Positions 44,731-54,315 of a stretch of 64,000 bases of DNA are shown in pieces; position 1 is the first letter of the stretch; every line of letters begins with the position of its first letter. The notes beneath the pieces are model-generated. The model saw only the letters and a program-made list of their open reading frames with translations, had not been told where the DNA came from and did not search any database. The stretch spans positions 45,689 through 109,688 of the forward strand of contig KZ836026.1 of assembly GCA_003255745.1 (NCBI GenBank), in the 5' to 3' direction. The translations under genes were made by a program, and so were the position numbers. The stretch is from Paracoccus saliphilus (lineage in GTDB: Bacteria > Pseudomonadota > Alphaproteobacteria > Rhodobacterales > Rhodobacteraceae).

Positions 44731-45807
44731 TCAGTGCGGGAACGGCCATAGCCGCAGCTTTTCCTTGGTCAGCGTCCAGAGCCGCGCCAGGCCGTGCGGC
44801 TCGACGATCAGGAACAGCACGATCAGCGCGCCCACGATCATCAGCTCGATATGGGCGGCCAGGTCAGTGGGCCAGCCGAGGCTGCCGACCAGCAGGTTCT
44901 TCAGCAGCACCGGCAGCAGGACCAGGAACGCCGCGCCCGCGAAGCTGCCGAAGATGCTGCCCAGACCGCCGATGATGATCATGAAGAGAACCAGGAAGCT
45001 CTTGTTGATGCCGAAGGCCTCGCCCACCTCGGCCGCGCCCAGGTAGACCGCGAACAACAGCGCCCCGGCGATGCCCACGAAGAAGCTGCTGACGGCAAAG
45101 GCCGACAGCTTGGCGCGCAGCGGATCGACGCCGATGATCTCGGCCGCGATGTCCATGTCGCGGATCGCCATCCACTTGCGCCCCAGCGTGCCGCGCGTCA
45201 GGTTGCGCGCCACCCAGGCCAGCACAAAGGCAAAGCACAGGCAGACCAGGTATTTCGCCGGCGCGCTGGCGGCGGGGCCAGTGACCGCATGATCCAGCAC
45301 CGTGCGTGTGGGCGCGGTGATCTGGCCCGAAGCCGAATAGTTGTAGAACCACGGCACCTTGTTGAAGAGCCAAACCAGGAAGAACTGCGCGGCCAGCGTC
45401 GCCACGGCCAGGTAGAAGCCCTTGATGCGCAGGCTGGGCAGGCCGAACAGCAAGCCGACGATGGCGGTGATGCCGCCGGCCAGCAGGATGTGGATGACCA
45501 CGTTCACCTCGGGGAAGGATGTCATCAGCTTGTAGACGGCATAGGCGCCCACCGCCATGAAGCCGCCCGTTCCCAGGCTGACCTGCCCCGCATAACCGGT
45601 CAGGATGTTCAGCCCCAAGGCCGCGATCGCGTAGATCAGGAAGGGCACCAGGACCGCGTTCGCCCAATAGTCGTTGATGACAAAGGGGACGATCCCGAAG
45701 GCCACCGCCAGCACCGCGTAATAGCCCCAGCGGTCAAGCCGGATCGGAAAGGTCTGGCTGTCGTCACGGTAGCTGGTCTTGAAGTCACCGGCCTCACGAT
45801 AGATCAT
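44731..45807 (-). CDS. livM: ABC transporter permease LivM
   Basis: 358 residues, about ten transmembrane helices, with GYAGQVSLGTGGFMAVGAYA and the cytoplasmic loop GRKWMAIRDMDIAAEIIGVD typical of LivM. It forms the translocation pore with LivH. Confidence 0.94.
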   Translation of the reverse strand: MIYREAGDFKTSYRDDSQTFPIRLDRWGYYAVLAVAFGIVPFVINDYWANAVLVPFLIYAIAALGLNILTGYAGQVSLGTGGFMAVGAYAVYKLMTSFPEVNVVIHILLAGGITAIVGLLFGLPSLRIKGFYLAVATLAAQFFLVWLFNKVPWFYNYSASGQITAPTRTVLDHAVTGPAASAPAKYLVCLCFAFVLAWVARNLTRGTLGRKWMAIRDMDIAAEIIGVDPLRAKLSAFAVSSFFVGIAGALLFAVYLGAAEVGEAFGINKSFLVLFMIIIGGLGSIFGSFAGAAFLVLLPVLLKNLLVGSLGWPTDLAAHIELMIVGALIVLFLIVEPHGLARLWTLTKEKLRLWPFPH

Positions 45808-45831
45808 CGGATGTTCCTTTCAGCGCGGTCA

Positions 45832-45875
45832 GCGGGGGCCAGCCCCCGCACCCCCGGGGTATTTGTGCAACGAAG
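45832..45875. repeat. REP-like palindromic element between livH and livM
   Basis: GCGGGGGC (45832-45839) / GCCCCCGC (45842-45849) forms an 8-bp stem with a 2-nt loop, followed by CACCCCCGGGGTATTTG and CGAAGAAG. From memory, similar sequences recur in Rhodobacteraceae intergenic regions; I cannot test that here. Confidence 0.45.
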
Positions 45876-45886
45876 AAGCGGCATGG

Positions 45887-46870
45887 TCACACCCGTTCGA
45901 TGATGCGTTCGCCGAAGAGGCCCTGGGGTCGGAAGACCAGGAACAGCAGGGCAAGGACATAGGCGAACCAGTTCTCGGTCGCGCCGCCGACCATCGGGCC
46001 CACGGTGAATTCGAACAGCTTTTCGCCCACGCCGATGATCAGCCCGCCGACGATGGCGCCCGGGATCGAGGTGAAGCCGCCCAGCATCAGCACCGGCAGC
46101 GCCTTGAGCGCGATCAGCGAGAGGCTGAACTGCACGCCCGATTTCGTGCCCCACATGATGCCCGCGACCAGCGCCACGAAGCCCGCGATCGACCAGACCA
46201 TTACCCAGATGAAGCGCAGCGAGATGCCCACCGACAACGCCGCCTGGTGATCGTCGGCCACGGCCCGCATTGCGCGGCCCTGCTTGGTGTACTGGGCGAA
46301 GGCCACCAGCGCCGCGACCAGCAGCGCCGCGATGACGGTCGCCCAGATGTCCAGGCGGTCGATGAAGAAGCCGTAGCCGAACCAGGCGTCCGTCATCGTT
46401 TCGATGCTGTCCGAGATACCCTGCGGCAGCCCCACGTCCAGCGTCTTGATGTCGGCGCCCCACATCACGTCTCCCAGGCCTTCCAAGAAATAGGCCAGGC
46501 CGATCGTGGCCATGAAGAGGATGATCGGCTCTTGCCCGACCAGGTGCTGCAGGACCAGTTTTTCGATCAGGAAGGCCAGGCCCACCATCACCAATGCAGT
46601 CAGCGCGATGGCCATGACCGACGGAACGGTCCAGCCGAAATGGTGCAGCTGCGTGCCCAGGGCCGCGTTGATCAGATGCGCGAAGGGCACCTGGCCGTTC
46701 TGGATTCCCACCAGGGTCAGCGCGGCAAACAGCGCCAGCACCCCTTGGGCATAGTTGAAGACACCCGAGGCCTTGAAGATCAGCACGAAGCCCAGGGCCA
46801 CCAGCGCGTACATCACGCCCGTCATCAGCCCGTTCAGCACCACTTCGGCGGCAAAGATAAACTGGTCCAT
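45887..46870 (-). CDS. livH: ABC transporter permease LivH
   Basis: 327 residues with about eight transmembrane helices, starting MDQFIFAAEVVLNGLMTGVM, with LIALKALPVLMLGGFTSIPG and GRAMRAVADDHQAALSVGIS. The EAA-like loop contacts the ATPases. It follows livG by about 25 nt. Confidence 0.94.
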   Translation of the reverse strand: MDQFIFAAEVVLNGLMTGVMYALVALGFVLIFKASGVFNYAQGVLALFAALTLVGIQNGQVPFAHLINAALGTQLHHFGWTVPSVMAIALTALVMVGLAFLIEKLVLQHLVGQEPIILFMATIGLAYFLEGLGDVMWGADIKTLDVGLPQGISDSIETMTDAWFGYGFFIDRLDIWATVIAALLVAALVAFAQYTKQGRAMRAVADDHQAALSVGISLRFIWVMVWSIAGFVALVAGIMWGTKSGVQFSLSLIALKALPVLMLGGFTSIPGAIVGGLIIGVGEKLFEFTVGPMVGGATENWFAYVLALLFLVFRPQGLFGERIIERV

Positions 46871-46894
46871 CAGTGGGTTCTCTCGTTTGCGCGA

Positions 46895-47716
46895 TCAATC
46901 ATGGGCCACCCCCAGATAGGCATCGATCACCTCCTGGTTGGCGCGCACCTCGGCTGGTGTGCCGTCGCCGATCTTCTTGCCGTAATCCATCACCACCACC
47001 CGGTCCGACAGGTCCATCACCACGCCCATGTCATGCTCGATCAGGCAGATCGTGGTGCCGAACTCGTCGTTCACCGACAGGATGAAGCGGGACATGTCCT
47101 CTTTTTCCTCGACATTCATGCCGGCCATGGGCTCGTCCAGCAGCAGCAGCTGCGGCTCGGCAGCCAGGGCGCGGGCCAGCTCCACCCGCTTCTTCAGGCC
47201 ATAGGGCAGACGGCCCACCGGGGTCTTGCGGATGTTCTGGATCTCGAGGAAGTCGATGATCTTCTCGACGGCCTCGCGGTTCTCGTTCTCTTCGCGCTCG
47301 GCCGCGCCCCACCAGAGGGCCTGGGACAGAAAGCCCGCCTTCATCCGGTTCAGCCGGCCGGTCATGATGTTGTCCAGGACCGACATGCCGTCGAACAGCG
47401 CGATGTTCTGGAAGGTCCGCGCGATGCCCAGTCGGGCCACCTGATAGGGCTTCATCGGCCCGCGGCGATAGCCCTTGAACCAGACCTCTCCCTCCTGCGG
47501 GTGGTAGAAGCCCGAGATGACGTTCAGCATGGACGACTTGCCGGCGCCGTTGGGGCCGATGATCGCCCGGATCTCGCCCTGGCGGATGTCGAAGCTGATG
47601 TCCTTGATCGCCACCACGCCGCCGAAACGAAGGGTGATGTTCTTCATCTCCATCAGCACGCCGCCGATCTGGCGCCCGTCCGCGGTGACATAGCCTTCGG
47701 TGCTCATCTGGTTCAT
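46895..47716 (-). CDS. livG: ABC transporter ATPase LivG
   Basis: 273 residues. Walker A GPNGAGKSSMLNVISGFYHP, signature PYGLKKRVELARALAAEP (degenerate LSGGQ), Walker B LLLLDEPMAGMNVEEKED. LivG-type ATPase. Overlaps the AMP-ligase stop by 4 nt. Confidence 0.94.
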   Translation of the reverse strand: MNQMSTEGYVTADGRQIGGVLMEMKNITLRFGGVVAIKDISFDIRQGEIRAIIGPNGAGKSSMLNVISGFYHPQEGEVWFKGYRRGPMKPYQVARLGIARTFQNIALFDGMSVLDNIMTGRLNRMKAGFLSQALWWGAAEREENENREAVEKIIDFLEIQNIRKTPVGRLPYGLKKRVELARALAAEPQLLLLDEPMAGMNVEEKEDMSRFILSVNDEFGTTICLIEHDMGVVMDLSDRVVVMDYGKKIGDGTPAEVRANQEVIDAYLGVAHD

Positions 47717-49689
47717 TCGGCTGCCACCTTCTGCTGGGCGGTCTGGCCAAAGACCGGCACATCCTCGATCCGCAGCGTCGCCTTGATGCTGCCCTTGCGG
47801 CCGTCCTCGTAGGTGACCTCGGTCTCGGTGTAGATGCTGGAGGACCCGTCATAGAGCGCGCCCACCAGGTCGGCGAACTTTTCGTTGATGACGGCGCGGC
47901 GAACCTTACGGGTGCGGGTCATCTCTCCGTCGTCGGGGTCCAGCTCCTTGTGCAGCACCAGGAAACGGTGGACCTGGCAGCCGGCCAGCATCGGGTCCTC
48001 GGCGACCGATCGGTTGACCTCCTCGACATGGGCGCGGACCGTCGCATAGACCTGCGGATGGGCGGCCAGTTCTTGGTAGCTGCCATAGGAGATGTTGTTG
48101 CGCTCGGCCCAGTTGCCCACCGCCGACAGGTCGATGTTGATCATCGCGGTGCAATATTCGCGGCCGTTGCCGATCACGACGGCTTCCAGGATGTTGGGAT
48201 AGAACTTCAGCTTGTTCTCGACATATTTGGGCGCGAACATTGACCCGTCGGCCATGCGGCCCACGTCCTTGGCACGGTCGATGATGCGGAGGTGCCCGGT
48301 GGCCTCCTCGAAAAAGCCGGCATCGCCCGTGGCCACCCAACCCTGCGCATCCTTGGTCGAGGCGGTGCTGTCGGCGTTCTTGAAATATTCGACGAAAGTG
48401 CCGGGGCTGCGGTAATAGACCTCGCCGTTCTCGCCGATGCGGACCTCGACGCCGGGGCTGGGCACACCCACCGTGTCGGACCGCACCTGCCCGTCGGGCT
48501 GCTGGGTGATGAAGACCGAGGCCTCGGTCTGGCCATAAAGCTGCTTCAGGTTGATGCCCAGGCTGCGGTAGAAATCAAAGATCTCGGGCCCGATCGCCTC
48601 GCCGGCGGTATAGCCCACGCGCACCCGCGACAGGCCCAGCGTGTTCTTCAGCGGCCCAAAGACAAAGATCCGCCCCAGGCCGTAGGCCAGCCGGTCGCCC
48701 AGGGGCACGGACTTGCCATCCAGCAGTGCGGGACCGGCGCGGCGCGCGATCTCCATGCCGCGGCGGAACAGCCAGCGCTTGACGCGGCCGGCATCCTCCA
48801 TGCGGATCATCACCGAGGTCAGCTGCCCCTCGAAGACGCGCGGCGGGGCAAAGAAATACGTCGGCCCGATCTCGCGCATGTCGGTCATCATCGTATGCGC
48901 GCCCTCGGGGCAGTTCACGGTGAAACCGGACCAGACCGCCTGCCCCATCGAAAAGATGAAGTCGCCCACCCAGGCCATTGGCAGATAGGCCACGATCTCC
49001 TCGCGGTGGTCCAGCCGGTCGAACTCGGCCGTGTTCTTCGCCGTCTCGATGATGTTGCGGTTGGACAGGACCACGCCCTTGGGCTTGCCGGTGGTGCCGC
49101 TGGTGTACAGCATCACGCAGGTGCTGTCGTAATCCAGCCCCGCGATCAGCGCGTCCAGCTGCGGCCCCAGGCGCTGCGCGGCGGCGCGACCCTCGGCCTG
49201 CACGTCGGCCAGGGCGTTCATGTGGGAATGGTCGTATTTCCGCATTCCGCGCTTGTCGGTATAGATGATCTGCTCGGCCCCCTCGACGGTCTGGCCGACC
49301 TCCAGGACCTTGTCGACCTGCTCCTGGTCGCCGCAGATGACAAACCGCGCCCCACAATGACCCAGCACATAGGCCATCTCCTCGGCCACGGCGTCTTGGT
49401 ACAGCGGCACCGGCACCGCGCCGCACATCTGCGCGGCCATCATGCTCCAGTAATGCGCGGGGCGGTTGCGCCCGATGATCGCCACATGCTCGCCCGGCTT
49501 CAGCCCCAGCGCCAGAAGGCCCAGCGCCAGCGCCCGGATCTCCTCCGCGGCCTCGGCCCAGGTCCAGCTTTGCCAGATCCCGTATTCCTTTTCCCGATAG
49601 GCGGGCCGCTGGCCGAAACGTGCGACATTTCGCGCCAGCAGCGCAGGAATGGATTGCAATTCGCCCACGGGCGTCTGCTGGTCCGTCAT
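47713..49689 (-). CDS. Long-chain-type acyl-CoA synthetase (AMP-binding)
   Basis: 658 residues. AMP-binding motif VMLYTSGTTGKPKGVVLSNR, then LKQLYGQTEASVFI and WVATGDAGFFEEATGHLRII. It belongs to the ~650-residue FadD15-like class. First gene of the liv-ligase operon, with GGGGAGGAG upstream of the ATG at 49689 (the frame is open to 49731). Divergent from the hybrid histidine kinase. Confidence 0.93.
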   Translation of the reverse strand: MTDQQTPVGELQSIPALLARNVARFGQRPAYREKEYGIWQSWTWAEAAEEIRALALGLLALGLKPGEHVAIIGRNRPAHYWSMMAAQMCGAVPVPLYQDAVAEEMAYVLGHCGARFVICGDQEQVDKVLEVGQTVEGAEQIIYTDKRGMRKYDHSHMNALADVQAEGRAAAQRLGPQLDALIAGLDYDSTCVMLYTSGTTGKPKGVVLSNRNIIETAKNTAEFDRLDHREEIVAYLPMAWVGDFIFSMGQAVWSGFTVNCPEGAHTMMTDMREIGPTYFFAPPRVFEGQLTSVMIRMEDAGRVKRWLFRRGMEIARRAGPALLDGKSVPLGDRLAYGLGRIFVFGPLKNTLGLSRVRVGYTAGEAIGPEIFDFYRSLGINLKQLYGQTEASVFITQQPDGQVRSDTVGVPSPGVEVRIGENGEVYYRSPGTFVEYFKNADSTASTKDAQGWVATGDAGFFEEATGHLRIIDRAKDVGRMADGSMFAPKYVENKLKFYPNILEAVVIGNGREYCTAMINIDLSAVGNWAERNNISYGSYQELAAHPQVYATVRAHVEEVNRSVAEDPMLAGCQVHRFLVLHKELDPDDGEMTRTRKVRRAVINEKFADLVGALYDGSSSIYTETEVTYEDGRKGSIKATLRIEDVPVFGQTAQQKVAAE

Positions 49690-49866
49690 GTCTCCTCCCC
49701 AGGTTCCATGGCGCATTGCGCGATCTGCCACCAGGACCTCCTCGCCCTGTTGGCTGCTTTACCATTGGTGCCAATCCTTGCGGCAGTTTTTCGGGAATCC
49801 AACAAAATGTTACAACGCTTCCGCAAATTGCGACCGGGTGCTAGGCCTGTCGCCGGAGGAGAACCA

Positions 49867-51765
49867 ATGGACCGACCCGCACTCGAGACGGGGCCGCTGA
49901 CCCCGGCCGAGATCCGCGCAGACCTGACACGCTCGGGGCTGAACCTGATCGGCCAGGCCCTGTCCATCTTTGACGCCGACCTGCGGCTGGCGGTGGCCAA
50001 TCGCCAGTACCAGACAATGTTCGACCTGCCCGAGGGGCTGACCCTGCCGGGCGCCGAATTCGAGGACACGATCCGCTTTCTGGTGCTGCGCGGCGAATAT
50101 GGACCCCAGGACGATCCCGAAGCGGCCGTCGCCCTGCGGGTGGCACAGGCCCGCACCTTTCAGCCGCATTACTTCGAGCGCCAGCGCGCCGACGGCCGCT
50201 GGATTACGGTCGAAGGGGCGCCGCTGACCCAAGGGGGATGGGTCACCGTCTATACCGACATCACCGACGCTAAGCAGCAGGAGGCGCTGCTGCGCGCCCG
50301 GTCGGAGGAGCTGTCCGAACAGGTGCTGCTGAACGCGGAACGGCTGGCCGCCGCCAACCGCCAGCTGGCCGCCACCAACGCCGCCCTCTCCGAGGCGCAG
50401 CGCATCCTGACCCGGACCGAGGCGCGCACCCGCCAGGTGACCGAGATGGTGCCCGCCCATATCGCCCATATGGACGCGCAGTTCCGCTACACTTTCTCGA
50501 ACCGCCGCCTGCCCTCGATCTTTCCGGGCGCGGCGGGCCAGATCGTCGGCCTGACGCTGGAACAGGCGCTTGGCCCCGCGACCTGCGCCACGCTGCAACC
50601 CTACATGGCGCGCGCGCTGGCGGGCGATCCGCAGGTGTTCGAGATCACCCACCCGACCTCGGGGCGGCGCATCCGCATCGCCCTGACCCCCGATCGCGAG
50701 GGGCAAGGCGCCTATATCCTCTCGACCGACGTCTCGGCCGAGGTGCAGGCGCGCGAGGCGCTGGTCCATGCCGGCAAGCGCAGCCTGGCCGCGCAGCTGA
50801 CCTCGGGGATGGCGCATGACTTCGGCAACCTTCTGACCATCATCCTGGGCCTGCAGGCACGCCTGGCGTCGCGGATCGAGGCCGGGGAACTGCCCGCCGC
50901 CGCATCCGAGGACGTGCAGGCGACCTTGGCCGCCGCCCGGCGCGGCGCCGCGCTTCTGGACCGGCTGGCGCGGATCAGCGCGCCGCGCGAACCCTCGCTG
51001 GAACCCACGGACCTGGGCGCGCTACTGGCAGACCTTGCGACTCTCTCGCGCCCCTCGCTGTCCGAAGGCGTGACGCTGGACCTTCAGGTACAGCCCTTGC
51101 CACCGGCCCTGCTGCTGGACCCCGGCGCGTTGCAGGATTCGCTGCTGAACCTGATCCTGAACGCCAATGCCGCGATCCGCCCGCCCGGCCGCATCACCCT
51201 GTCGGCCGCTCGCAGCGGCGACTGGCTGGAACTGGTCGTGCGCGACACCGGCCCCGGTTTCTCGCCCGAGGCGCTGACCCGCGCGACCGAGCCCTTCTTC
51301 ACCACGAAAAAGGGCCAAGGTTCGGGCTTGGGCCTGGCCATGGTCTATGACCTGACGAAGCTGGTCGACGGCACGCTGCGGCTGGAAAATCATTCGGGCG
51401 GCGCGCAGGTGACGCTGCGCCTGCCCTGGCGGCCGGTCGCGCGGCAGATGGTGCTGCTGGTCGAGGATGACGACCTGATCCGCGCCCAGGTGCGCGACAT
51501 GCTGACAGGCCTTGGCCATGCGGTGATCGAGGCCGCCAGCCTATCCGAGGCCCGCGCCCTGGCCGATCTGCCCGGCCTGACGGTGATCCTGTCGGACATC
51601 CAGCTGGGCGACGGGCTGGGCCTGGACTTGGACGCGCCCCTGCCGGTGATCCTGATGACCTCGCTGCCGCCCGGCGCGCCGCTGCGCGCCCGCGCGGCGG
51701 GACCGGTGCTGACCAAGCCCTTCACCGCCGCCCGCCTGGCGGCCACCCTGGCCGAAGCCAGATAA
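49867..51765 (+). CDS. PAS hybrid histidine kinase with C-terminal receiver
   Basis: 632 residues. PAS domain 1 at about 25-135 and a coiled coil near 135-190 (ELSEQVLLNAERLAAANRQL). PAS 2 at about 190-300, HisKA near 305-380 with phospho-His in GMAHDFGNLLTIILGL, HATPase (NLILNANAAIR, RDTGPGFSPE, GQGSGLGLAMVYDL) and a receiver from about 527 (phospho-Asp in ILSDIQLGDG, Lys in LTKPF). No transmembrane segment and no Hpt domain. The ATG at 49867 has GGAGGAG; the long open frame upstream is antisense to the ligase. It is paired with a response regulator and divergent from the liv-ligase operon, its likely target. Confidence 0.92.
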   Translation: MDRPALETGPLTPAEIRADLTRSGLNLIGQALSIFDADLRLAVANRQYQTMFDLPEGLTLPGAEFEDTIRFLVLRGEYGPQDDPEAAVALRVAQARTFQPHYFERQRADGRWITVEGAPLTQGGWVTVYTDITDAKQQEALLRARSEELSEQVLLNAERLAAANRQLAATNAALSEAQRILTRTEARTRQVTEMVPAHIAHMDAQFRYTFSNRRLPSIFPGAAGQIVGLTLEQALGPATCATLQPYMARALAGDPQVFEITHPTSGRRIRIALTPDREGQGAYILSTDVSAEVQAREALVHAGKRSLAAQLTSGMAHDFGNLLTIILGLQARLASRIEAGELPAAASEDVQATLAAARRGAALLDRLARISAPREPSLEPTDLGALLADLATLSRPSLSEGVTLDLQVQPLPPALLLDPGALQDSLLNLILNANAAIRPPGRITLSAARSGDWLELVVRDTGPGFSPEALTRATEPFFTTKKGQGSGLGLAMVYDLTKLVDGTLRLENHSGGAQVTLRLPWRPVARQMVLLVEDDDLIRAQVRDMLTGLGHAVIEAASLSEARALADLPGLTVILSDIQLGDGLGLDLDAPLPVILMTSLPPGAPLRARAAGPVLTKPFTAARLAATLAEAR

Positions 51766-51774
51766 GGACATCCC

Positions 51775-52476
51775 GTGACCGAAGCTCAGCTGATCGCCAT
51801 CCTGGACGACGAACCCGAAATCCGCCGCCTGCTGTCGTCGGCGCTGGAACAGGCAGGCTTTCGGACCCAGTGCTTCGGCCGTGCCACGGAATTCGAGGCG
51901 GCCCTGCGTCGCATGACTCCGGACGCCTGCCTGATCGACCTGGGTCTGCCTGACCGCGACGGGCTGGCGCTGGTGCACCGGCTGGCCACCGAATCGGGTG
52001 CCGCGATCATCATCATTTCGGGCCGCGCCCAGGTGCAGGACCGGGTGACGGGGCTGGAACTGGGAGCCGACGATTACATCATCAAGCCCTTTGAGCCGGC
52101 CGAGGTCGTGGCACGCATCCGCGCCCGCCTGCGCCGCCCGGTCCAAGGCGCCGCCAGCCGCGCCCAGACCCTGCGCTTTGCCGGCTGGACGGCCGATTTC
52201 GACCGCTACCTGCTGACCGCGCCCGACGGCGCCGAAACCCCGCTGAGCCATGCCGAGGCCGAGGTTTTGCGCATGTTCACCGACAATCCTCGCCGCCTGA
52301 TCACCCGCGCGCAGATGCTGGAAACCCTGGGCGGCGCGGCCGGCGAAAGCTTTGACCGCGCCATGGACGTGCGCATCTCGCGCCTGCGCACCAAGCTGGG
52401 CGAGGACCCCAAGAACCCCCGTCTGATCAAGACGATCTACGGCGCGGGCTACATCTTCCTGGCCGAGATCGGCTGA
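51775..52476 (+). CDS. OmpR-family response regulator
   Basis: 233 residues. The receiver has acidic DDEP at residues 11-14, phospho-Asp in CLIDLGLPDRDG and conserved Lys in YIIKPFEPAE. A winged-helix DNA-binding domain follows (about 135-230, ending RLIKTIYGAGYIFLAE). GTG start at 51775 with AAGGA 5 nt upstream, 9 nt after the kinase stop. It presumably controls the divergent liv-ligase operon (inferred). Confidence 0.95.
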   Translation: MTEAQLIAILDDEPEIRRLLSSALEQAGFRTQCFGRATEFEAALRRMTPDACLIDLGLPDRDGLALVHRLATESGAAIIIISGRAQVQDRVTGLELGADDYIIKPFEPAEVVARIRARLRRPVQGAASRAQTLRFAGWTADFDRYLLTAPDGAETPLSHAEAEVLRMFTDNPRRLITRAQMLETLGGAAGESFDRAMDVRISRLRTKLGEDPKNPRLIKTIYGAGYIFLAEIG

Positions 52477-52640
52477 CCGCCGTCCCGCCCGCATCCCGAA
52501 CAGCAGCGAAACCCGCCCCCCATCGAGGGGGCCGGCTTTCGCGCGGGGCATCGCCCCGGAGGCACGCCCCATCAACCTTAAGGCGCTGGCCGGTCCGCCC
52601 CCTTATGGACCACGGCCCCAGTCCGCCCCCGCAGGGGGGT

Positions 52641-52665
52641 CCGGGGGGACGGGAAGTCCCCCCGG
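52641..52665. terminator. Strong hairpin between response regulator and aldehyde dehydrogenase
   Basis: 10-bp perfect stem CCGGGGGGAC / GTCCCCCCGG with loop GGGAA in the convergent 218-bp gap. There is no U-tract, but the stem can block both polymerases. Smaller G/C hairpins lie just upstream. I see no gene in 52477-52694. Confidence 0.5.
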
Positions 52666-52694
52666 CACGTCGCGGGACGCAAAGGGATCGACAT

Positions 52695-54146
52695 TCAGGC
52701 GTCAACGTCCCACCCGCTGATTGCCTTGCTGTCCATGAATTCCTCCAGCCCCATGACGCCGCCCTCGCGCGCACGGCCCGACATCTTCACTCCACCAAAG
52801 GCCGAACCGGCCCCGCGCGATATGCCGTTCATCTCGACCATGCCAGAACGCAGCTGCCGCGCCACGCGGTTGCGCCGCGCGCCGTTCTGGCTCTGGACAT
52901 AGTTCGTCAGCCCATATGGCGTGTCATTGGCGATCGCCACCGCCTCCTCCTCGCTGTCGAAGGGGATGATCGTTAGGACCGGGCCAAAGACCTCCTGCCG
53001 GGCGATGGTCATGTCGTTGGTGACATCCGCAAAGACCGTGGGCCGCACGAAGTAACCGCGGTTCACGCCTTCGGGCAGGCCCGTGCCGCCCGCGACCAGG
53101 CGCGCGCCCTCGTCGATGCCGGCCTGGATCAGGCCTTGGATCTTCTCCCACTGCGGACGGCTGACCACCGGGCCGATATGCTTGCCGGGCTGGTGGGCGC
53201 TGGCAACCGCAGTCTCCTGCGCCACCTTCGCCGCCACCTCGACCGCGCGGTCATAGGCCGCGCGTTCGACCAGCATCCGCGTCGGCGCGTTGCAGGACTG
53301 GCCGCTGTTGTAAAAACAGTGCCGCGCGCCGCGCACGACCGCCTTGTCGTCGGCATCCGCAAAGACGATGTTCGCGCCCTTGCCACCCAGCTCCAGGCAG
53401 ACCTTCTTCAGGCTGTCGGCCGCGGCCTTGCTGATCGCTATCCCTGCGCGGGTCGAGCCGGTAAAGCTGATCATCTCGACATCGGGATGCACCGACAGCT
53501 GGCTGCCGACCCCGGCCCCGTCGCCGTTGACCAGGTTGAAGACGCCCGCCGGCACCCCCGCCTCGTGCAGGATCTCGGCGAACAGCATCGACGACAGCGG
53601 CGCGATCTCGGACGGCTTCAGAACGCAGGTGTCCCCCGCCAGCAGCGCCGGGATCACCTTCAGCGTCACCTGGTTCATCGGCCAGTTCCAGGGCGTGATC
53701 AGGCCCACAACGCCGACCGGCTCCCAGGCGACCATGCTAGTGGGCGCGTGTTCCCCTAGCGGGCGGATGAACCGGAAGTCCCTGAAGGCGGTGATGAAGT
53801 TCTTGGTGTGATAGGCCCCGGCATCGACCTGGTCGTCCAGCGACATGTCCTGCGGGGCGCCCATCTCGTGGCTGATCGCCCAGGCCATGTCGGGGGCGCG
53901 ACGCTGATAGATCTCAAGGACCTTCTCGACCACCGCCAGGCGCTCGGCCGGGGGCGTGGCGGCCCAGGCCGGAAAGGCGCGCTTGGCCGCCGCCACCGCC
54001 CGGTCCGTGTCCTCCTGCCCGCCCAGCGAGATCACCGCCACCGGCTCCTCGGTCGAGGGGTCGATCACCTCCAGGTCGCGGGCCGCCGCAGGCGCGACCC
54101 AGGCCCCGTCGATATAGAATTCGCGCTTGTCCAGCAGATCGGTCAT
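52695..54146 (-). CDS. NAD(P)-dependent aldehyde dehydrogenase
   Basis: 483 residues. Catalytic Glu in KVCLELGGKGANIVFADAD and catalytic Cys in NSGQSCNAPTRMLVERAAYD, with cofactor site ITPWNWPMNQVTLKVIPALL. The full ALDH fold is intact. The ATG at 54146 has AAGGAGG; the frame is open to 54359. Substrate class cannot be assigned from sequence alone. Divergent from the peroxiredoxin gene. Confidence 0.93.
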   Translation of the reverse strand: MTDLLDKREFYIDGAWVAPAAARDLEVIDPSTEEPVAVISLGGQEDTDRAVAAAKRAFPAWAATPPAERLAVVEKVLEIYQRRAPDMAWAISHEMGAPQDMSLDDQVDAGAYHTKNFITAFRDFRFIRPLGEHAPTSMVAWEPVGVVGLITPWNWPMNQVTLKVIPALLAGDTCVLKPSEIAPLSSMLFAEILHEAGVPAGVFNLVNGDGAGVGSQLSVHPDVEMISFTGSTRAGIAISKAAADSLKKVCLELGGKGANIVFADADDKAVVRGARHCFYNSGQSCNAPTRMLVERAAYDRAVEVAAKVAQETAVASAHQPGKHIGPVVSRPQWEKIQGLIQAGIDEGARLVAGGTGLPEGVNRGYFVRPTVFADVTNDMTIARQEVFGPVLTIIPFDSEEEAVAIANDTPYGLTNYVQSQNGARRNRVARQLRSGMVEMNGISRGAGSAFGGVKMSGRAREGGVMGLEEFMDSKAISGWDVDA

Positions 54147-54315
54147 CTCGCCCTCCTTGGCATCGTTCGGGGCAAAGCCTGTCACCGCGTTCCGCCCACC
54201 GCAAGCCCGCCCGGTCCGGCGAAATGCAGCGCGCGCCGTCATTCCGCCCGGTCTGGCAATCCGCGCGACCCGGCTTATGTTGAGCGCAACGCAACCAACC
54301 GAAAGGACGCGGCCC

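Noticed and set aside
48292..49866. Long open reading frame upstream of the hybrid kinase start, giving a protein above 1100 residues
   Set aside because: It is antisense to the AMP ligase. The kinase has a clear Shine-Dalgarno and domain start at 49867.
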